Of a stretch of 64,000 nt of DNA, positions 44,097 to 53,063 are shown piece after piece. Location of the stretch: assembly GCF_024158745.1 (NCBI RefSeq), contig NZ_JAMZAW010000002.1, forward strand, positions 248,001 through 312,000, in the 5' to 3' direction. Positions within the stretch are counted from its first letter, which is position 1; each line of letters starts with the position of its first letter. The position numbers and the translations under genes were made by a program. This DNA comes from Paenibacillus tyrphae (GTDB taxonomy: Bacteria; Bacillota; Bacilli; Paenibacillales; NBRC-103111). The notes beneath the pieces were generated by a model. The model did not search any database. It was not told where the DNA came from and saw only the letters and a list, made by a program, of their open reading frames with translations.

Positions 44097-44966
44097 TCAG
44101 GCATGGGAAAAGCGCTTGCGGTAAGCGCGCGGAGTCAGGCCTTCCACTTTAACAAAGCAGGACGTAAAGTAGGCCGCTTGGTTGAAGCCGACCTCTTCGG
44201 CCACCCGGGCGACCGGAAAGTCGGTCTGCAGCAGCAGCAGCTTGGCTTGCTCCAACCGGTACCGCAGCAAATACTCGAAGGGCGAGCAGCCGAACTCCCG
44301 CTGCATGCAGCGCGCGATATATACCGGGTGAAAATTGAGCGCCTCCCCCAAGCTCTGTGCAGTCACCGTTTGTTTGAAATGCTGGCGCAGGTAGGATGCC
44401 GCCTGATCCGCCACTTCCGCTCCGGGCGGGGGCGTTTCCGCTTGCAGCGAAGCGTTAAGCTGCTCCAGCACCTGCTGAAACAGCTGCTGATGCTTCCAGC
44501 GAGCCCAGTTGCGGTGCGACTCCTTCTCCAGCTCGCCGAGCTGCTGCATCGTCCGGTAGACGGACGTCGGCTTCAGCAGCTTGGTAAACTGGGGGAGCTG
44601 AATCGCGAAGGTTTGCATCGTGAAACTTTTTTCCTCTATCGAAACGGGCGGAAGCGTCGGCACTTCCTCCTCCGTCTCTCTCCACGCGCCCGTCGTGTTG
44701 AAATGAAGCCAATAATGCGCCGTATCCGTCGTGCACCCCTGCGGAGAATAATGATGCCGGTCAGGCCGGAGAATGATCGCATGGCCGGCCGTAACTTCGT
44801 AGTAAACGCCGCCTTCCATGATATAAATGCAGCCTTCCTGCACGACGAGCAGATCGAACACGCCGATGTTGCGCCGGTTCGGATGCTTGCGCCCGGGCGC
44901 AATGACGCAGAAGCCGCTGGCCAAATAGTGAGGCAGCGGCGGGGATGTAAATTCGAGAATTGGCAT
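44097..44966 (-). CDS. AraC-family regulator
   Basis: About 289 aa from MPILEFTSPPLPHY, after AAGAAGGTG. N-terminal cupin-like sensor (FDLLVVQEGCIYIMEGGVYY, HAIILRPDRHHYS) and C-terminal double helix-turn-helix (VTAQSLGEALNFHPVYIARCMQ; FPVARVAEEVGFNQAAYFTSCF). It is divergent from the MATE exporter with 130 nt between, and may control it. Ligand unknown; the sensor class usually binds sugars. Confidence 0.88.
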   Translation of the reverse strand: MPILEFTSPPLPHYLASGFCVIAPGRKHPNRRNIGVFDLLVVQEGCIYIMEGGVYYEVTAGHAIILRPDRHHYSPQGCTTDTAHYWLHFNTTGAWRETEEEVPTLPPVSIEEKSFTMQTFAIQLPQFTKLLKPTSVYRTMQQLGELEKESHRNWARWKHQQLFQQVLEQLNASLQAETPPPGAEVADQAASYLRQHFKQTVTAQSLGEALNFHPVYIARCMQREFGCSPFEYLLRYRLEQAKLLLLQTDFPVARVAEEVGFNQAAYFTSCFVKVEGLTPRAYRKRFSHA

Positions 44967-45095
44967 CGCTTTCACCTTCTTACCATACGAAGTCGGGTTT
45001 ATAAATTGATATTTTTAGTTCGGATACTGATACATGATTTCAAGTATACGCTCTATAATGTGATATGGGAATACGGCATCAGGAGGATACGGAAC

Positions 45096-46463
45096 ATGAA
45101 CGACGACAAAAAGTTTACGCTATGGGCGCTCGCCTGGCCCATTTTTATTGAAATGTTTTTGCAGTTTTTGCTGGGTACGGCGGACACGCTGATGGTCAGC
45201 CGCATATCAGACGGCGCCGTTGCCGTCGTGGGCATTTCCACGCAATTGTTTGCCGCCGTCACGATCTTGTTCATGACGGTCGCCAACGGGGCCGGCGTGC
45301 TGATCGCGCAGAAACTCGGAGCCCGTAAGCCGGAAGACGCTCGGACGGTAGCCATCATGGCCGTCAATATATCGGTCGTGATCGGGACTCTGCTCAGCCT
45401 CCTGCTCTATGTGTTTGCCCGCGATATCGCTGCGCTGTTGCAGGTCCCGGCCGCGCTGCTGCCGATGGCCGACACGTACATTTCCATCGTCGGCGGAGGC
45501 ATGACGCTAGCCGCCGCCATGGCCGCTCTCAGCACGGCGATTCGCAATACGGGGAACACGCGCGGTCCGATGTATATCGCGATCGGGATGAACGTCATTC
45601 ACGTCGTGCTGAACTACGCCTTTATTTACGGCGCCCTCGGCTTCCCGCAATGGGGGCTGGCCGGCGTGGCCGTCTCGACCCTTGTCAGCCGGCTGCTAGC
45701 CACGATCGTGCTCGCCTTCCTGTTTGTGCATTCGTTCGAGCGCAGGGTCGGCTGGAAAGATCTATTGCAGTTCGACCGCCCTTTGTTCCGCGAAACGATG
45801 CAGATCGGCTGGCCCATGGGCGTGCACTCGGCTTCGTGGGTATTCTCGCAGCTGATTCTGTTTTCGTTCATTGCGATGCTCGGAGCCAAGGAATTGGCGG
45901 CACGGACCTATATGAATACGATGGAGTCGTTTTGCTTCACGCTCGGGTATTCCGTCGCGATGGCTCTGCAAATTCAGATCGCTCATCTTTTCGGGGCCGG
46001 ACGGGCACAGGACGCGTACCGCGCCGCTTATCGGGGAATGTGGACGGGACTTGCGGTCGTCATGACCAATGCGCTGCTGCTGTACGTATTCGGCAGCAAG
46101 GCACTATCTCTGTTCACCGTTGATGCGGAGATTGTGGCGCTCGGGGTTGCGCTGCTCGGTTTGAACCTGCTGCTGCAGCCGGGGAAAATGATCAATATGG
46201 CCATGGGCAGCGCCTTAACCGGAATCGGCGACACCCGTTTCATTATGATTACCGGAATGTTCTCGCTCTGGCTGCTCGCAACGCCGTTTTCCTACTTCCT
46301 CGGCATTCGGCTCGAGTGGGGCTTGGCCGGAATTTATACGTCGATGATCGCCGACGAATATTTACGCGGCTTTCTCGTTCTCCGCCGTTGGAAAAGCGGC
46401 AAAATGCTGAACCCGGCCGCAGCCTCGCCCGGGCATCAGACGACCGTCTCGGTACAAAGCTAG
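45096..46463 (+). CDS. MATE-family efflux transporter
   Basis: 455 aa from the ATG at 45096, after AGGAGG; the same frame stays open far upstream but that part is antisense to the AraC gene. Twelve membrane helices in two homologous halves: FTLWALAWPIFIEMFLQFLLGTAD opens the first, LFRETMQIGWPMGVHSASWVFSQ the second. MATE proteins export drugs or metabolites with H+ or Na+ coupling. TATAAT at 45054-45059 is a likely -10. Confidence 0.92.
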   Translation: MNDDKKFTLWALAWPIFIEMFLQFLLGTADTLMVSRISDGAVAVVGISTQLFAAVTILFMTVANGAGVLIAQKLGARKPEDARTVAIMAVNISVVIGTLLSLLLYVFARDIAALLQVPAALLPMADTYISIVGGGMTLAAAMAALSTAIRNTGNTRGPMYIAIGMNVIHVVLNYAFIYGALGFPQWGLAGVAVSTLVSRLLATIVLAFLFVHSFERRVGWKDLLQFDRPLFRETMQIGWPMGVHSASWVFSQLILFSFIAMLGAKELAARTYMNTMESFCFTLGYSVAMALQIQIAHLFGAGRAQDAYRAAYRGMWTGLAVVMTNALLLYVFGSKALSLFTVDAEIVALGVALLGLNLLLQPGKMINMAMGSALTGIGDTRFIMITGMFSLWLLATPFSYFLGIRLEWGLAGIYTSMIADEYLRGFLVLRRWKSGKMLNPAAASPGHQTTVSVQS

Positions 46464-46473
46464 CGCGCACGGC

Positions 46474-46512
46474 AAAAGACCGTCCGATTCGTCATCATTC
46501 GGACGGTCTTTT
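46474..46512. terminator. Bidirectional terminator
   Basis: AAAAGACCGTCCGA and TCGGACGGTCTTTT form a perfect 14-bp stem with an 11-nt loop, between the convergent MATE and 148-aa membrane protein genes. Confidence 0.9.
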
Positions 46513-46560
46513 GTTTAGCAAGAAGCCCAGAGATAAAGCAACCGCCTTGCGAACCACCGG

Positions 46561-47007
46561 TCAATCCGGCTTCGGTCCGCTGCCGGACGGCTTGTCCAGG
46601 TTGGCCCGCCTTCTTTTCTTGAGAGCGGCATGACCTCCCAGCAAGGCGGCGGGAATGACGGCCACGAAGCCGATGAGATGATACCATAACGGAACCTCGG
46701 CGTTGGCGAATGAATAATAAAAGCCGATCGCGGCTCCCACGACACCGATAATCGAAGCGTGAAAATAAGCGTCCCGCTTCGCCACCGAAGCCGATACATA
46801 CCCGCCGAGCCCCGTACAGAACAAGCCGACAAGCAGGTATATCGCCAAAATCGGCGTATCCGCGTACACCTTTGAAATCTCGCTCGGACTGATCTGATTG
46901 GACGTGATGTAGATCGTGCCGATCAATAGCGAAGAGACGAACGAAGTGACCTGATCCACCAAAATGCCGGCCAGCACGCCGCCGAAATGTACGTTTTTCT
47001 TTTCCAT
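46561..47007 (-). CDS. Four-helix membrane protein of unknown function
   Basis: 148 aa from MEKKNVHFGGVLAGILVDQV, with ATAGGAG upstream. Four hydrophobic segments (GVLAGILVDQVTSFVSSLLIG; TPILAIYLLVGLFCTGLGGYV; ASIIGVVGAAIGFYYS; LIGFVAVIPAALLGGHAAL) and a basic tail rich in Lys, Arg and Pro. A longer frame to 47193 lacks a ribosome site. Family not recognised. Divergent from the exported protein at 47235. Confidence 0.7.
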   Translation of the reverse strand: MEKKNVHFGGVLAGILVDQVTSFVSSLLIGTIYITSNQISPSEISKVYADTPILAIYLLVGLFCTGLGGYVSASVAKRDAYFHASIIGVVGAAIGFYYSFANAEVPLWYHLIGFVAVIPAALLGGHAALKKRRRANLDKPSGSGPKPD

Positions 47008-47234
47008 GATTTCAGTAGGTCTCCTATAGTGATGTAGTGCGACTTCTTTTACTGGCGCTGCTCCTATGCCTCCTACGTTCCAACTATACCATACTCCAAT
47101 CCGGATCGACAGCGCCCGGTCCCGAACCCGCATCCATCGGCTAATGATGCTGAAGTGCAAATTTCCCGAATAATCCGGCAAAGAAAAAGACAAGCAAGGC
47201 TGTTATGATAACGTTAAGTAAAGGAGCGATGTCT

Positions 47235-48458
47235 ATGGAAAAACGGATGGAACCCGATGTTCCGGAAAACGCCGGAATGAAGAGCCCAATTCGCGGAAAA
47301 CGTTTGACAAGGAGAATGCTGCTTGCCTCCATTGGAATGGCGGGCGCGGCGCTTGCTTGCGGAACCGTACTCCGGCCAAGCGTAAGCGGTGCCGGGGCTG
47401 GCGCCAACGTTTTCGAAAGCGTTTACACGAATCCTCCCGCGGATTCCCCGCCGCAAGAAGGCGCTGCTTATCCGCCGCAAGTCGACTTCGTCCGGCTGCT
47501 TCGGGAGCATAACGAAACGGCGGTCACACTTTACGCGAAGGTTTCCGGAAACCGCGCCCTGGAAGTGCTCATTCCGTTTAAGGGAAAGCGGTGCGCCCAT
47601 TACGCGTTCGCCAAAGATCCGAATGACGATTTCATGAAACTGATGAACGGGGCCGTATCGGTCATGATCCCGGTAAATCCCCCTTCCGGCGCAGTCCATG
47701 CGAGCAAGCAATTTGACGTGCTGCATTCCTGGAGCAACAAGGAATTTGCCTTCTCTGTTACGCCGGCGGGCTCCGGCCTCCCATCGCAGTGGCTGCCCGA
47801 GCATGTCAATGTCGGCACCGTCTACGCCGTTGCCCAGCGCATCTATTTCGATGATACGGAGATTGCCGATTGGACTCCGGAGACGTCCTTCCGACCCGTC
47901 AAATCGGTAAAAATCGTACAGCGGATGCTCGGCAGACACCCCTCTGATCCCGGCAATCCGCTTGCCGAGATCAATTGCGTGCATACGGCTTCGGCAAGCG
48001 GCGTATCGGTCAAATCGAAGGTCAAATGGCTTCGTCCGGTTACGATTTCAACCGGCTACGGCATGATGTTCCCCGTGCCCGGTTCGTTCGCGGCCAAGCT
48101 TCTCACCGGCTGCGGGAGGTCATATAATGCCGTCGCTACAGATGGCAGCATAACAGACCTGACGGAAAACGACCAATCGTCGAGCTATGCCTACGTGCAT
48201 AATAGCGCCGGAACGAACGGAGAGCCTGATACGATGGTCGCCCTGACGATTCACGACATCGCCAAAACGTTCAGGCAGGGCATGCCGGGACGCAGAGCCG
48301 CCGGCTCAATCGTTTGGCTGCAGCACCGCGACGCGGGCATGCAGAAGCTGTATCCGCAAGTATTCGATCGTTATGCCGCCGCCGCAGGAGAAACCTACGA
48401 AGCGGGCGGCACTTACTTCATCGGGGAGCTTCCGCTGGCGGACCGCTTCTTCGGCTGA
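47235..48458 (+). CDS. Exported protein with twin-arginine-like signal
   Basis: 407 aa from MEKRMEPDVPENAG, 8 nt after AAAGGAG. The N-terminus carries GKRLTRRMLLASIGMAG, close to the Tat motif S/T-R-R-x-F-L-K, followed by a hydrophobic stretch and ALACG, then mature sequence from about residue 50. The rest is beta-rich without cysteine clusters or known catalytic motifs. It repeats short hydrophobic strands around FVRLLREHNETAVTLYAKVSG and GYGMMFPVPGSFAAKLL. Family not recognised; Tat export would imply folding in the cytoplasm. It converges on the MBL gene with a single base between stops. Confidence 0.6.
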   Translation: MEKRMEPDVPENAGMKSPIRGKRLTRRMLLASIGMAGAALACGTVLRPSVSGAGAGANVFESVYTNPPADSPPQEGAAYPPQVDFVRLLREHNETAVTLYAKVSGNRALEVLIPFKGKRCAHYAFAKDPNDDFMKLMNGAVSVMIPVNPPSGAVHASKQFDVLHSWSNKEFAFSVTPAGSGLPSQWLPEHVNVGTVYAVAQRIYFDDTEIADWTPETSFRPVKSVKIVQRMLGRHPSDPGNPLAEINCVHTASASGVSVKSKVKWLRPVTISTGYGMMFPVPGSFAAKLLTGCGRSYNAVATDGSITDLTENDQSSSYAYVHNSAGTNGEPDTMVALTIHDIAKTFRQGMPGRRAAGSIVWLQHRDAGMQKLYPQVFDRYAAAAGETYEAGGTYFIGELPLADRFFG

Positions 48459-48459
48459 A

Positions 48460-49128
48460 TCAGCTGTTTTGGCAAAGCCCTAATATCTGATCCTTAACAT
48501 TTACATTACTCAATCCCCCGTGATAACAAACCACAGATGCAATGTCGAGGTCTAAATACTTTTTTAAAGAGAGACGGGCTGCATTCATATCCGGTGTGGT
48601 CGGGACATGAATTCCCCCGAGCATCCCGTTTACACTGTACATCGAATCCCCGGCAACGAGAGTCTTGCTTTGCCTTAAATAAAGGCTGATATGACCGGGA
48701 GTATGCCCAGGAGTATGGATGACGCGAATCCCGCCGCAAAACGGCAGTTCCTGACCGTCAATCAAGGTATCGTCCACTCTGCCTTTCGGGGGATTCTCAA
48801 GGTGCCCGTCTTTTAAAAGCGGTATCTCCCCCTGGATATACGGCTTATCCAGTTCGTGCGCATAAACTCTAACATGATGACCGCACTCCTGCAAAATCTC
48901 AGGAAGACTGCCTATATGATCCACATCCTGATGCGTCAAAATCACAACTTTTAGTTTGTCGAACGATACTTCTACCTTTTCCATGGCCACGCGTAAATCT
49001 TCAATTTGCCCTGGGAATCCTGTGTCTATTAAAACAGCCATTTCTCGATCCCACAAAAGAATTGGGTGGATAATATTCCCATGAAAATCTAGATGAAGCA
49101 TTTTTACTCCCTTTGAAATTTCCATCAT
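48460..49128 (-). CDS. Metallo-beta-lactamase-fold hydrolase
   Basis: About 222 aa from tandem ATG after GGAGG. Metal-binding motif LTHQDVDHIG (the common H-x-D-x-D-H variant), then IHTPGHTPGHISLYL, VAGDSMYS and a C-terminal VCYHGG His. It fits glyoxalase II-like or quorum-lactonase-like hydrolases; the substrate cannot be told. It has its own promoter and no operon partners. Confidence 0.85.
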   Translation of the reverse strand: MMEISKGVKMLHLDFHGNIIHPILLWDREMAVLIDTGFPGQIEDLRVAMEKVEVSFDKLKVVILTHQDVDHIGSLPEILQECGHHVRVYAHELDKPYIQGEIPLLKDGHLENPPKGRVDDTLIDGQELPFCGGIRVIHTPGHTPGHISLYLRQSKTLVAGDSMYSVNGMLGGIHVPTTPDMNAARLSLKKYLDLDIASVVCYHGGLSNVNVKDQILGLCQNS

Positions 49129-49166
49129 ATCGGGCCTCCGTAAAATTAAATTTTTACGCAAAATAA

Positions 49167-49195
49167 TATTATTATGTAGGTTTAGTTGTTGTCAA
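49167..49195 (-). promoter_or_regulatory. Promoter of the MBL hydrolase gene
   Basis: On the minus strand TTGACA (49190-49195), 17-nt spacer, TATAAT-like TAATAT (49167-49172). A strong SigA promoter about 40 nt upstream of the start. Confidence 0.75.
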
Positions 49196-49250
49196 TATCT
49201 TCTCTATCAATCGATCAACATAACAGAACGGTTCTGCACAGCTATAGAAA

Positions 49251-49297
49251 AGAAGGCTGTCTCTCAAGTAGATCGCTCTACTTTTTGAGACAGCCCT
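49251..49297. terminator. Long terminator hairpin after doxX
   Basis: Outer arms GGCTGTCTC/GAGACAGCC enclose inner arms AAGTAGA/TCTACTT. On the minus strand TTCTTTTC follows. It lies about 46-92 nt beyond the doxX stop. Confidence 0.75.
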
Positions 49298-49342
49298 TGT
49301 TTGGCCCATATGTTACACAATCGCGAAACCGCTCCAAGCGCT

Positions 49343-49747
49343 CTAGGCGCTCGCCCCTTCCGTGCTCCGCTTGCGGAACAAGCTGTCCACCGCCAGCACA
49401 CGGTTCCCGCTGATCAACAGGTGCAGGGACATGGCGAACAGCGCAAGATCCAGCTCATACCCGCCGACAAATCCTTGCGGCAGCTTGACGGTCAGGATCG
49501 CGCCAAGCATAATGATCGAAAACAATGCGCCAAATACACGCACGCCAAGACCGAGAATCATGCAAATGCCGCCGATCAGTTCGATGCCGCCGACCGCATA
49601 GGCCAGAAAACCGGGCAAGCCGATGCTTTGAAAGAAGCCTGCGGCTTTTTCAATCCCCGATTGAAATTTTTGCAGCCCGTGCAAAAGAAAAGTCACGCCC
49701 AATACGATACGTACAATTAAAGCTCCCAATTCAGAAAACATTGTCAT
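49343..49747 (-). CDS. DoxX-family membrane protein
   Basis: 134 aa with four membrane helices. IVRIVLGVTFLLHGLQKF and GIELIGGICMILGLGVRVFG are typical DoxX signatures. The family acts in thiol or redox-linked membrane functions in some bacteria; the role here is unknown. AAGGAGGAATAGG precedes the ATG. Its promoter region contains a palindrome nearly identical to the one before blaI, so it probably answers to the BlaI/M56 pair encoded next to it. Confidence 0.88.
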   Translation of the reverse strand: MTMFSELGALIVRIVLGVTFLLHGLQKFQSGIEKAAGFFQSIGLPGFLAYAVGGIELIGGICMILGLGVRVFGALFSIIMLGAILTVKLPQGFVGGYELDLALFAMSLHLLISGNRVLAVDSLFRKRSTEGASA

Positions 49748-49847
49748 TTTACCTATTCCTCCTTGAATTAAATCTTAATTTCAGGCTGACTCAAGGACCG
49801 CTCCCTTTCGTCCGCCTTGCATCCGATCCGCATCACCTCCTAACTAC

Positions 49848-49872
49848 CGGACACTACTTATTGTAGTGTCCG
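49848..49872. promoter_or_regulatory. BlaI-type operator upstream of doxX
   Basis: CGGACACTACTTATTGTAG followed by TGTCCG is a perfect inverted repeat with a 5-nt centre. Its core ACACTAC-N5-GTAGTGT resembles the TACTACA/TGTAGTA half-sites of BlaI and MecI. The blaI upstream region has the same core at 51213-51232. Confidence 0.7.
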
Positions 49873-49935
49873 ACCGCAAAAAAATGCGCCGGCCGGAAAA
49901 ATAATCCGCCTGCGCAGCGGTTTTTTACTGCTCGA

Positions 49936-50784
49936 TTAGAGGGTGGCGAAGAAAAACATCGCGCCAAGCAACAGCACCGCATGGAATGAAATCATGGTCA
50001 GCTTCAGCGGCAATTTGAACGGAATTTCGAATTTCGGGTCCAAAATTAACTGAATGCGGCAGTTGATCGAGTTGTCTGCGAACGAGACGTAGGAAAATAC
50101 CATCGTTTCCGACTTTCTATGCTTCAGGAGCTTCAGCAAGGCGCTGCCGATCTCTACGGACGAGCCCAACTGTTCGATCGCATAGTTATCCGCGAGCACC
50201 TCGCGAACGGTCCGGTATTTCTGGTGCACCCACCGGAGCAGCGGGACGTATCCCATGACCGACGAGCAGAGGGACAGCACGAACGTTTTGAGCGGATCGC
50301 CGTGCTTCCGGTGATACATTTCATGATGGATGACCGCCTCCAGCTCCCTCGCATCCAGCAGCCGGATCAAGCCCGTCGACAAAACGACTTTCGGGTTCAG
50401 CAGGTTCATCGTAAACGCGCGCGGCTCATCGCACGCGACGACCAGAATCGGCTCGCCGCCGCTGCCATACTGCCCGTTCAATTCCGCCGTCATCCGTTCG
50501 TCCCGTTTGCTTTGCAAGCGCCGGAACGCGCGCCACGACGCCCATTGCTGCTGGACGATGAGTCCGACGGTCAGCAGCAAAGTGTAGAACACGACGATGT
50601 CGAAAGCGTACACCAACCCGTCCAGGCCGTAGGTGCTCGCCGTACTGGCACAAAATTGGATCAGGTTATGCTTGATATCCAAGCCGAACAGCAAATGCAG
50701 CGCATACGCGACAATTTGGGACATGATCAGGGCCGACAACCCAAGGCCCGTTAGGAATAGGGTCCTGGAACGTTTTTCCCACAT
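49936..50784 (-). CDS. M56-family (BlaR1-like) membrane metallopeptidase without sensor domain
   Basis: 282 aa. Membrane helices at the N-terminus and a zinc protease motif AVIHHEMYHRKHGD (HExxH at HHEMYH), with REVLADNYAIEQLG downstream carrying the third ligand. Unlike BlaR1/MecR1 it ends after the last helix with no penicillin-binding sensor domain, so the input is not a beta-lactam by that route. It follows blaI by 3 nt, and the pair makes a signal relay in which proteolysis relieves BlaI repression. Confidence 0.9.
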   Translation of the reverse strand: MWEKRSRTLFLTGLGLSALIMSQIVAYALHLLFGLDIKHNLIQFCASTASTYGLDGLVYAFDIVVFYTLLLTVGLIVQQQWASWRAFRRLQSKRDERMTAELNGQYGSGGEPILVVACDEPRAFTMNLLNPKVVLSTGLIRLLDARELEAVIHHEMYHRKHGDPLKTFVLSLCSSVMGYVPLLRWVHQKYRTVREVLADNYAIEQLGSSVEIGSALLKLLKHRKSETMVFSYVSFADNSINCRIQLILDPKFEIPFKLPLKLTMISFHAVLLLGAMFFFATL

Positions 50785-50787
50785 AGG

Positions 50788-51201
50788 CTATCTTTCCTTT
50801 TTCAGAGCTTGAATTTTTTGCTCCAACTGCTCGAGAAGCGCTGGGTCCGCTTCTTCCAAGGCGTCCAGCATATGATTCACGACAAGCGGTCCGAATTCTT
50901 CAAGCAAATCGTTCGTCAGCTCTTTGGATTGGGTTTCGAGAAACTGCTCCAGCGATTGGGTAGGCTGGAATAAAGAAACGCGCCCTTCCGCTCTTTTGCG
51001 CAGCACGCCCTTGTCCACCAGTCGGTTCATGACCGTCATTACCGTATTGAAATTGATTGCCTGCTCCTTGGCCAGCCTCGCCTGAACATCTTTGATCGCC
51101 ATCTCCGGACCGTTCCACAGGATATGCATGATTTTCGCTTCCAGAGGTCCGAAAAAGCGGTTTAATCCGCTTTCGTTCGTTTTGAATGAATGTATTTTCA
51201 T
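50788..51201 (-). CDS. BlaI/MecI/CopY-family repressor
   Basis: 137 aa. Winged helix-turn-helix with LEAKIMHILWNGPEMAIKDVQARL and INFNTVMTVMNRLVDKGVLRKRAEGR, then a C-terminal dimerisation helix region. It should bind the palindromes at 51213-51232 and 49848-49872. Its partner M56 protease is encoded 3 nt downstream. Family members answer to beta-lactams or copper; the inducer here is unknown. Confidence 0.92.
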   Translation of the reverse strand: MKIHSFKTNESGLNRFFGPLEAKIMHILWNGPEMAIKDVQARLAKEQAINFNTVMTVMNRLVDKGVLRKRAEGRVSLFQPTQSLEQFLETQSKELTNDLLEEFGPLVVNHMLDALEEADPALLEQLEQKIQALKKER

Positions 51202-51212
51202 GAAAGCACCTC

Positions 51213-51232
51213 ACACTACCTATTGTAATGTT
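51213..51232. promoter_or_regulatory. BlaI-type operator of the blaI gene
   Basis: ACACTACCTATTGTAATGTT differs from the doxX operator core at only three positions and lies 12-31 nt upstream of the blaI ATG. Autorepression is expected. Confidence 0.7.
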
Positions 51233-51270
51233 CGCAAAAGGCACCGTCAAGCTTACAGTCCGTTCCAGCA

Positions 51271-51315
51271 AAAAAGCACGGCAGCGGGCTCATACGCCTC
51301 TGCGCCGTGCTTTTT
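51271..51315. terminator. Terminator of the PTS operon
   Basis: AAAAAGCACGGC and GCCGTGCTTTTT form a perfect 12-bp stem with a 21-nt loop. On the minus strand it lies 10 nt beyond the ptsI stop, and T-runs occur on both sides. Confidence 0.88.
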
Positions 51316-51324
51316 CCTTCAAAG

Positions 51325-53061
51325 TTACAAATACTCGCGCAGCCAAGGAAGCTGCGATTCGATCTCGCTTCGAACCTCGTCCGGATCGCCTAGCTCAAGC
51401 ACCGCTTCCGCCAGCTTGCCCATCTCGCTCCGGTCCAGCTTCGCGAGGAGCGCCCGCGTACGCGCCACGTGGACGCCGCTCATGCTGAACTCGTGCAGAC
51501 CCATGCCCAGCAGAATCGGAACCGCGTGCGGCTGCCCTGCCATTTCCCCGCACATGCCGACCCATTTGCCTTCCCGCGCCGCCGCGCGGATGACCTGATC
51601 GATCAGACGCAGCACCGCAGGCTGAAGCGGATCGTTCAACTGCGCCAGCTTCGGATTCATCCGGTCGGCCGCCATCGTATACTGCACGAGATCGTTCGTC
51701 CCGATGCTGAAGAAATCGACCTCTTTGGCCAACCGGTCCGCCATCAGCGCCGCTCCCGGCACTTCGATCATGATGCCCGTCTCCAGATCGTCCCGGAACG
51801 CCCGGCCTTCGGCCCGCAGCTCCGCCTTGGCTTCCTCCAGAATGGCCTTGGCACGTCTCCACTCGCGGAGCGAAGCGATCATTGGGAACATGATCTTGAC
51901 GTTGGCCTCCGCGCTGGCCCGCAAAATGGCGCGAAGCTGCGTCTTGAACAGCTCCGGCCGGTCCAGGCAAATGCGGATCGCCCGGTAGCCGAGGAACGGG
52001 TTCTCTTCCTTCGGCAGCTCCAGCAGCGGCAGCTCCTTGTCTCCGCCGATATCCATCGTGCGGATCACGATCGGCGCCCCCGGTCCGAAGGCCCGGGCCG
52101 CCGCCGCATAAGCTTCGTACTGCTCGTCCTCCGTCGGCAGCGAGTCGCGGCCCATGTATAGAAACTCCGTGCGGAACAGCCCTACGCCCTCGGCCCCGCC
52201 GCGCGCGGCCGCTTCCGCATCGGCCGGCGAGCCGATGTTGGCAGCTAGTTCTACGCTTGCTCCGTCCAGCGTCACGGACGGGCGGTCTACAAATGCACGG
52301 TACCGCTCGGCCAACGCCTGCTGTTCGCTTGCTTTTTGGCGGTAGGCGGCAAGCTGCTCCTCTGTCGGAGCGACGAGCACGACGCCTTCGCGGCCGTCGA
52401 TGACGAGCCGCTGGCCGTCCTGCACTTGGAACAGGCTCTCGCCCAAGCCGATGATCGCCGGAATGCCCAGCGAGCGGGCCAGTATGGCGGAATGCGACGT
52501 CTTGCCGCCGGAAGCGGTGACAAAGCCCGCCGTCGATTTCGGGTCAAGCTGAGCCGTCTGCGAAGGCGTCAGCTCATCCGCGATCAGAATGAAGGGCTCT
52601 TCCGTCAAGCTCGCGTCCACAGACTCAACAGCATGGAGCAGCTTGCGGATCACACGGCGTGTCACGTCGCGGATATCCGCAGCTCTCTCCCGCAAATATT
52701 CGTCGTCCAGGCTTTCCAGCAGCGAGACGGTCTCCTGCATCGCTTCGTCCAGCGCCGCTTCCGCCCGGATAAGTTCCTCGCGGATGATCGTCTGAGCTTT
52801 GCCAATCAGCTCTTCATCCTGAAGAAACAGCCGGTGGCCTTCGAAAATTTCCGCTTCGTGCTCCCGGCCCCGATCCGTCAAGTCCCGGCCGATCTCCTGC
52901 AGCTCCTCGTCCGCCCGGCGGATCGCCTCGGCCAACCGTTCAAGCTCGGCATCCATCTCTTCCGCCCGGATCGGAAACCGTTCCGGGCGCTGCTCCTCAC
53001 GCATCACTTTCGCGACGCCGATCGCAATCCCCGGCGCCGCGGCAACTCCCTGCAGCCGCAC
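51325..53061 (-). CDS. ptsI: PTS enzyme I
   Basis: 578 aa. Passes phosphate from PEP to HPr. Active His in ASGGKTSHSAILARS near residue 190, PEP-binding GVGLFRTEFLYMGRD and FSIGTNDLVQYTMAADRMN, C-terminal Cys in WVGMCGEMAG. Starts 2 nt after ptsH. It is placed inside a glcT-controlled sugar operon rather than in the usual ptsHI pair alone. Confidence 0.97.
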   Translation of the reverse strand: MRLQGVAAAPGIAIGVAKVMREEQRPERFPIRAEEMDAELERLAEAIRRADEELQEIGRDLTDRGREHEAEIFEGHRLFLQDEELIGKAQTIIREELIRAEAALDEAMQETVSLLESLDDEYLRERAADIRDVTRRVIRKLLHAVESVDASLTEEPFILIADELTPSQTAQLDPKSTAGFVTASGGKTSHSAILARSLGIPAIIGLGESLFQVQDGQRLVIDGREGVVLVAPTEEQLAAYRQKASEQQALAERYRAFVDRPSVTLDGASVELAANIGSPADAEAAARGGAEGVGLFRTEFLYMGRDSLPTEDEQYEAYAAAARAFGPGAPIVIRTMDIGGDKELPLLELPKEENPFLGYRAIRICLDRPELFKTQLRAILRASAEANVKIMFPMIASLREWRRAKAILEEAKAELRAEGRAFRDDLETGIMIEVPGAALMADRLAKEVDFFSIGTNDLVQYTMAADRMNPKLAQLNDPLQPAVLRLIDQVIRAAAREGKWVGMCGEMAGQPHAVPILLGMGLHEFSMSGVHVARTRALLAKLDRSEMGKLAEAVLELGDPDEVRSEIESQLPWLREYL

Positions 53062-53063
53062 GG

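Noticed and set aside
43974..45095. 374-codon N-terminal extension of the MATE protein
   Set aside because: It is antisense to the AraC gene and lacks membrane character; AGGAGG and ATG at 45096 mark the real start.
49936..51201. Beta-lactam resistance locus
   Set aside because: The M56 protein lacks a penicillin-binding sensor domain and no beta-lactamase is adjacent.
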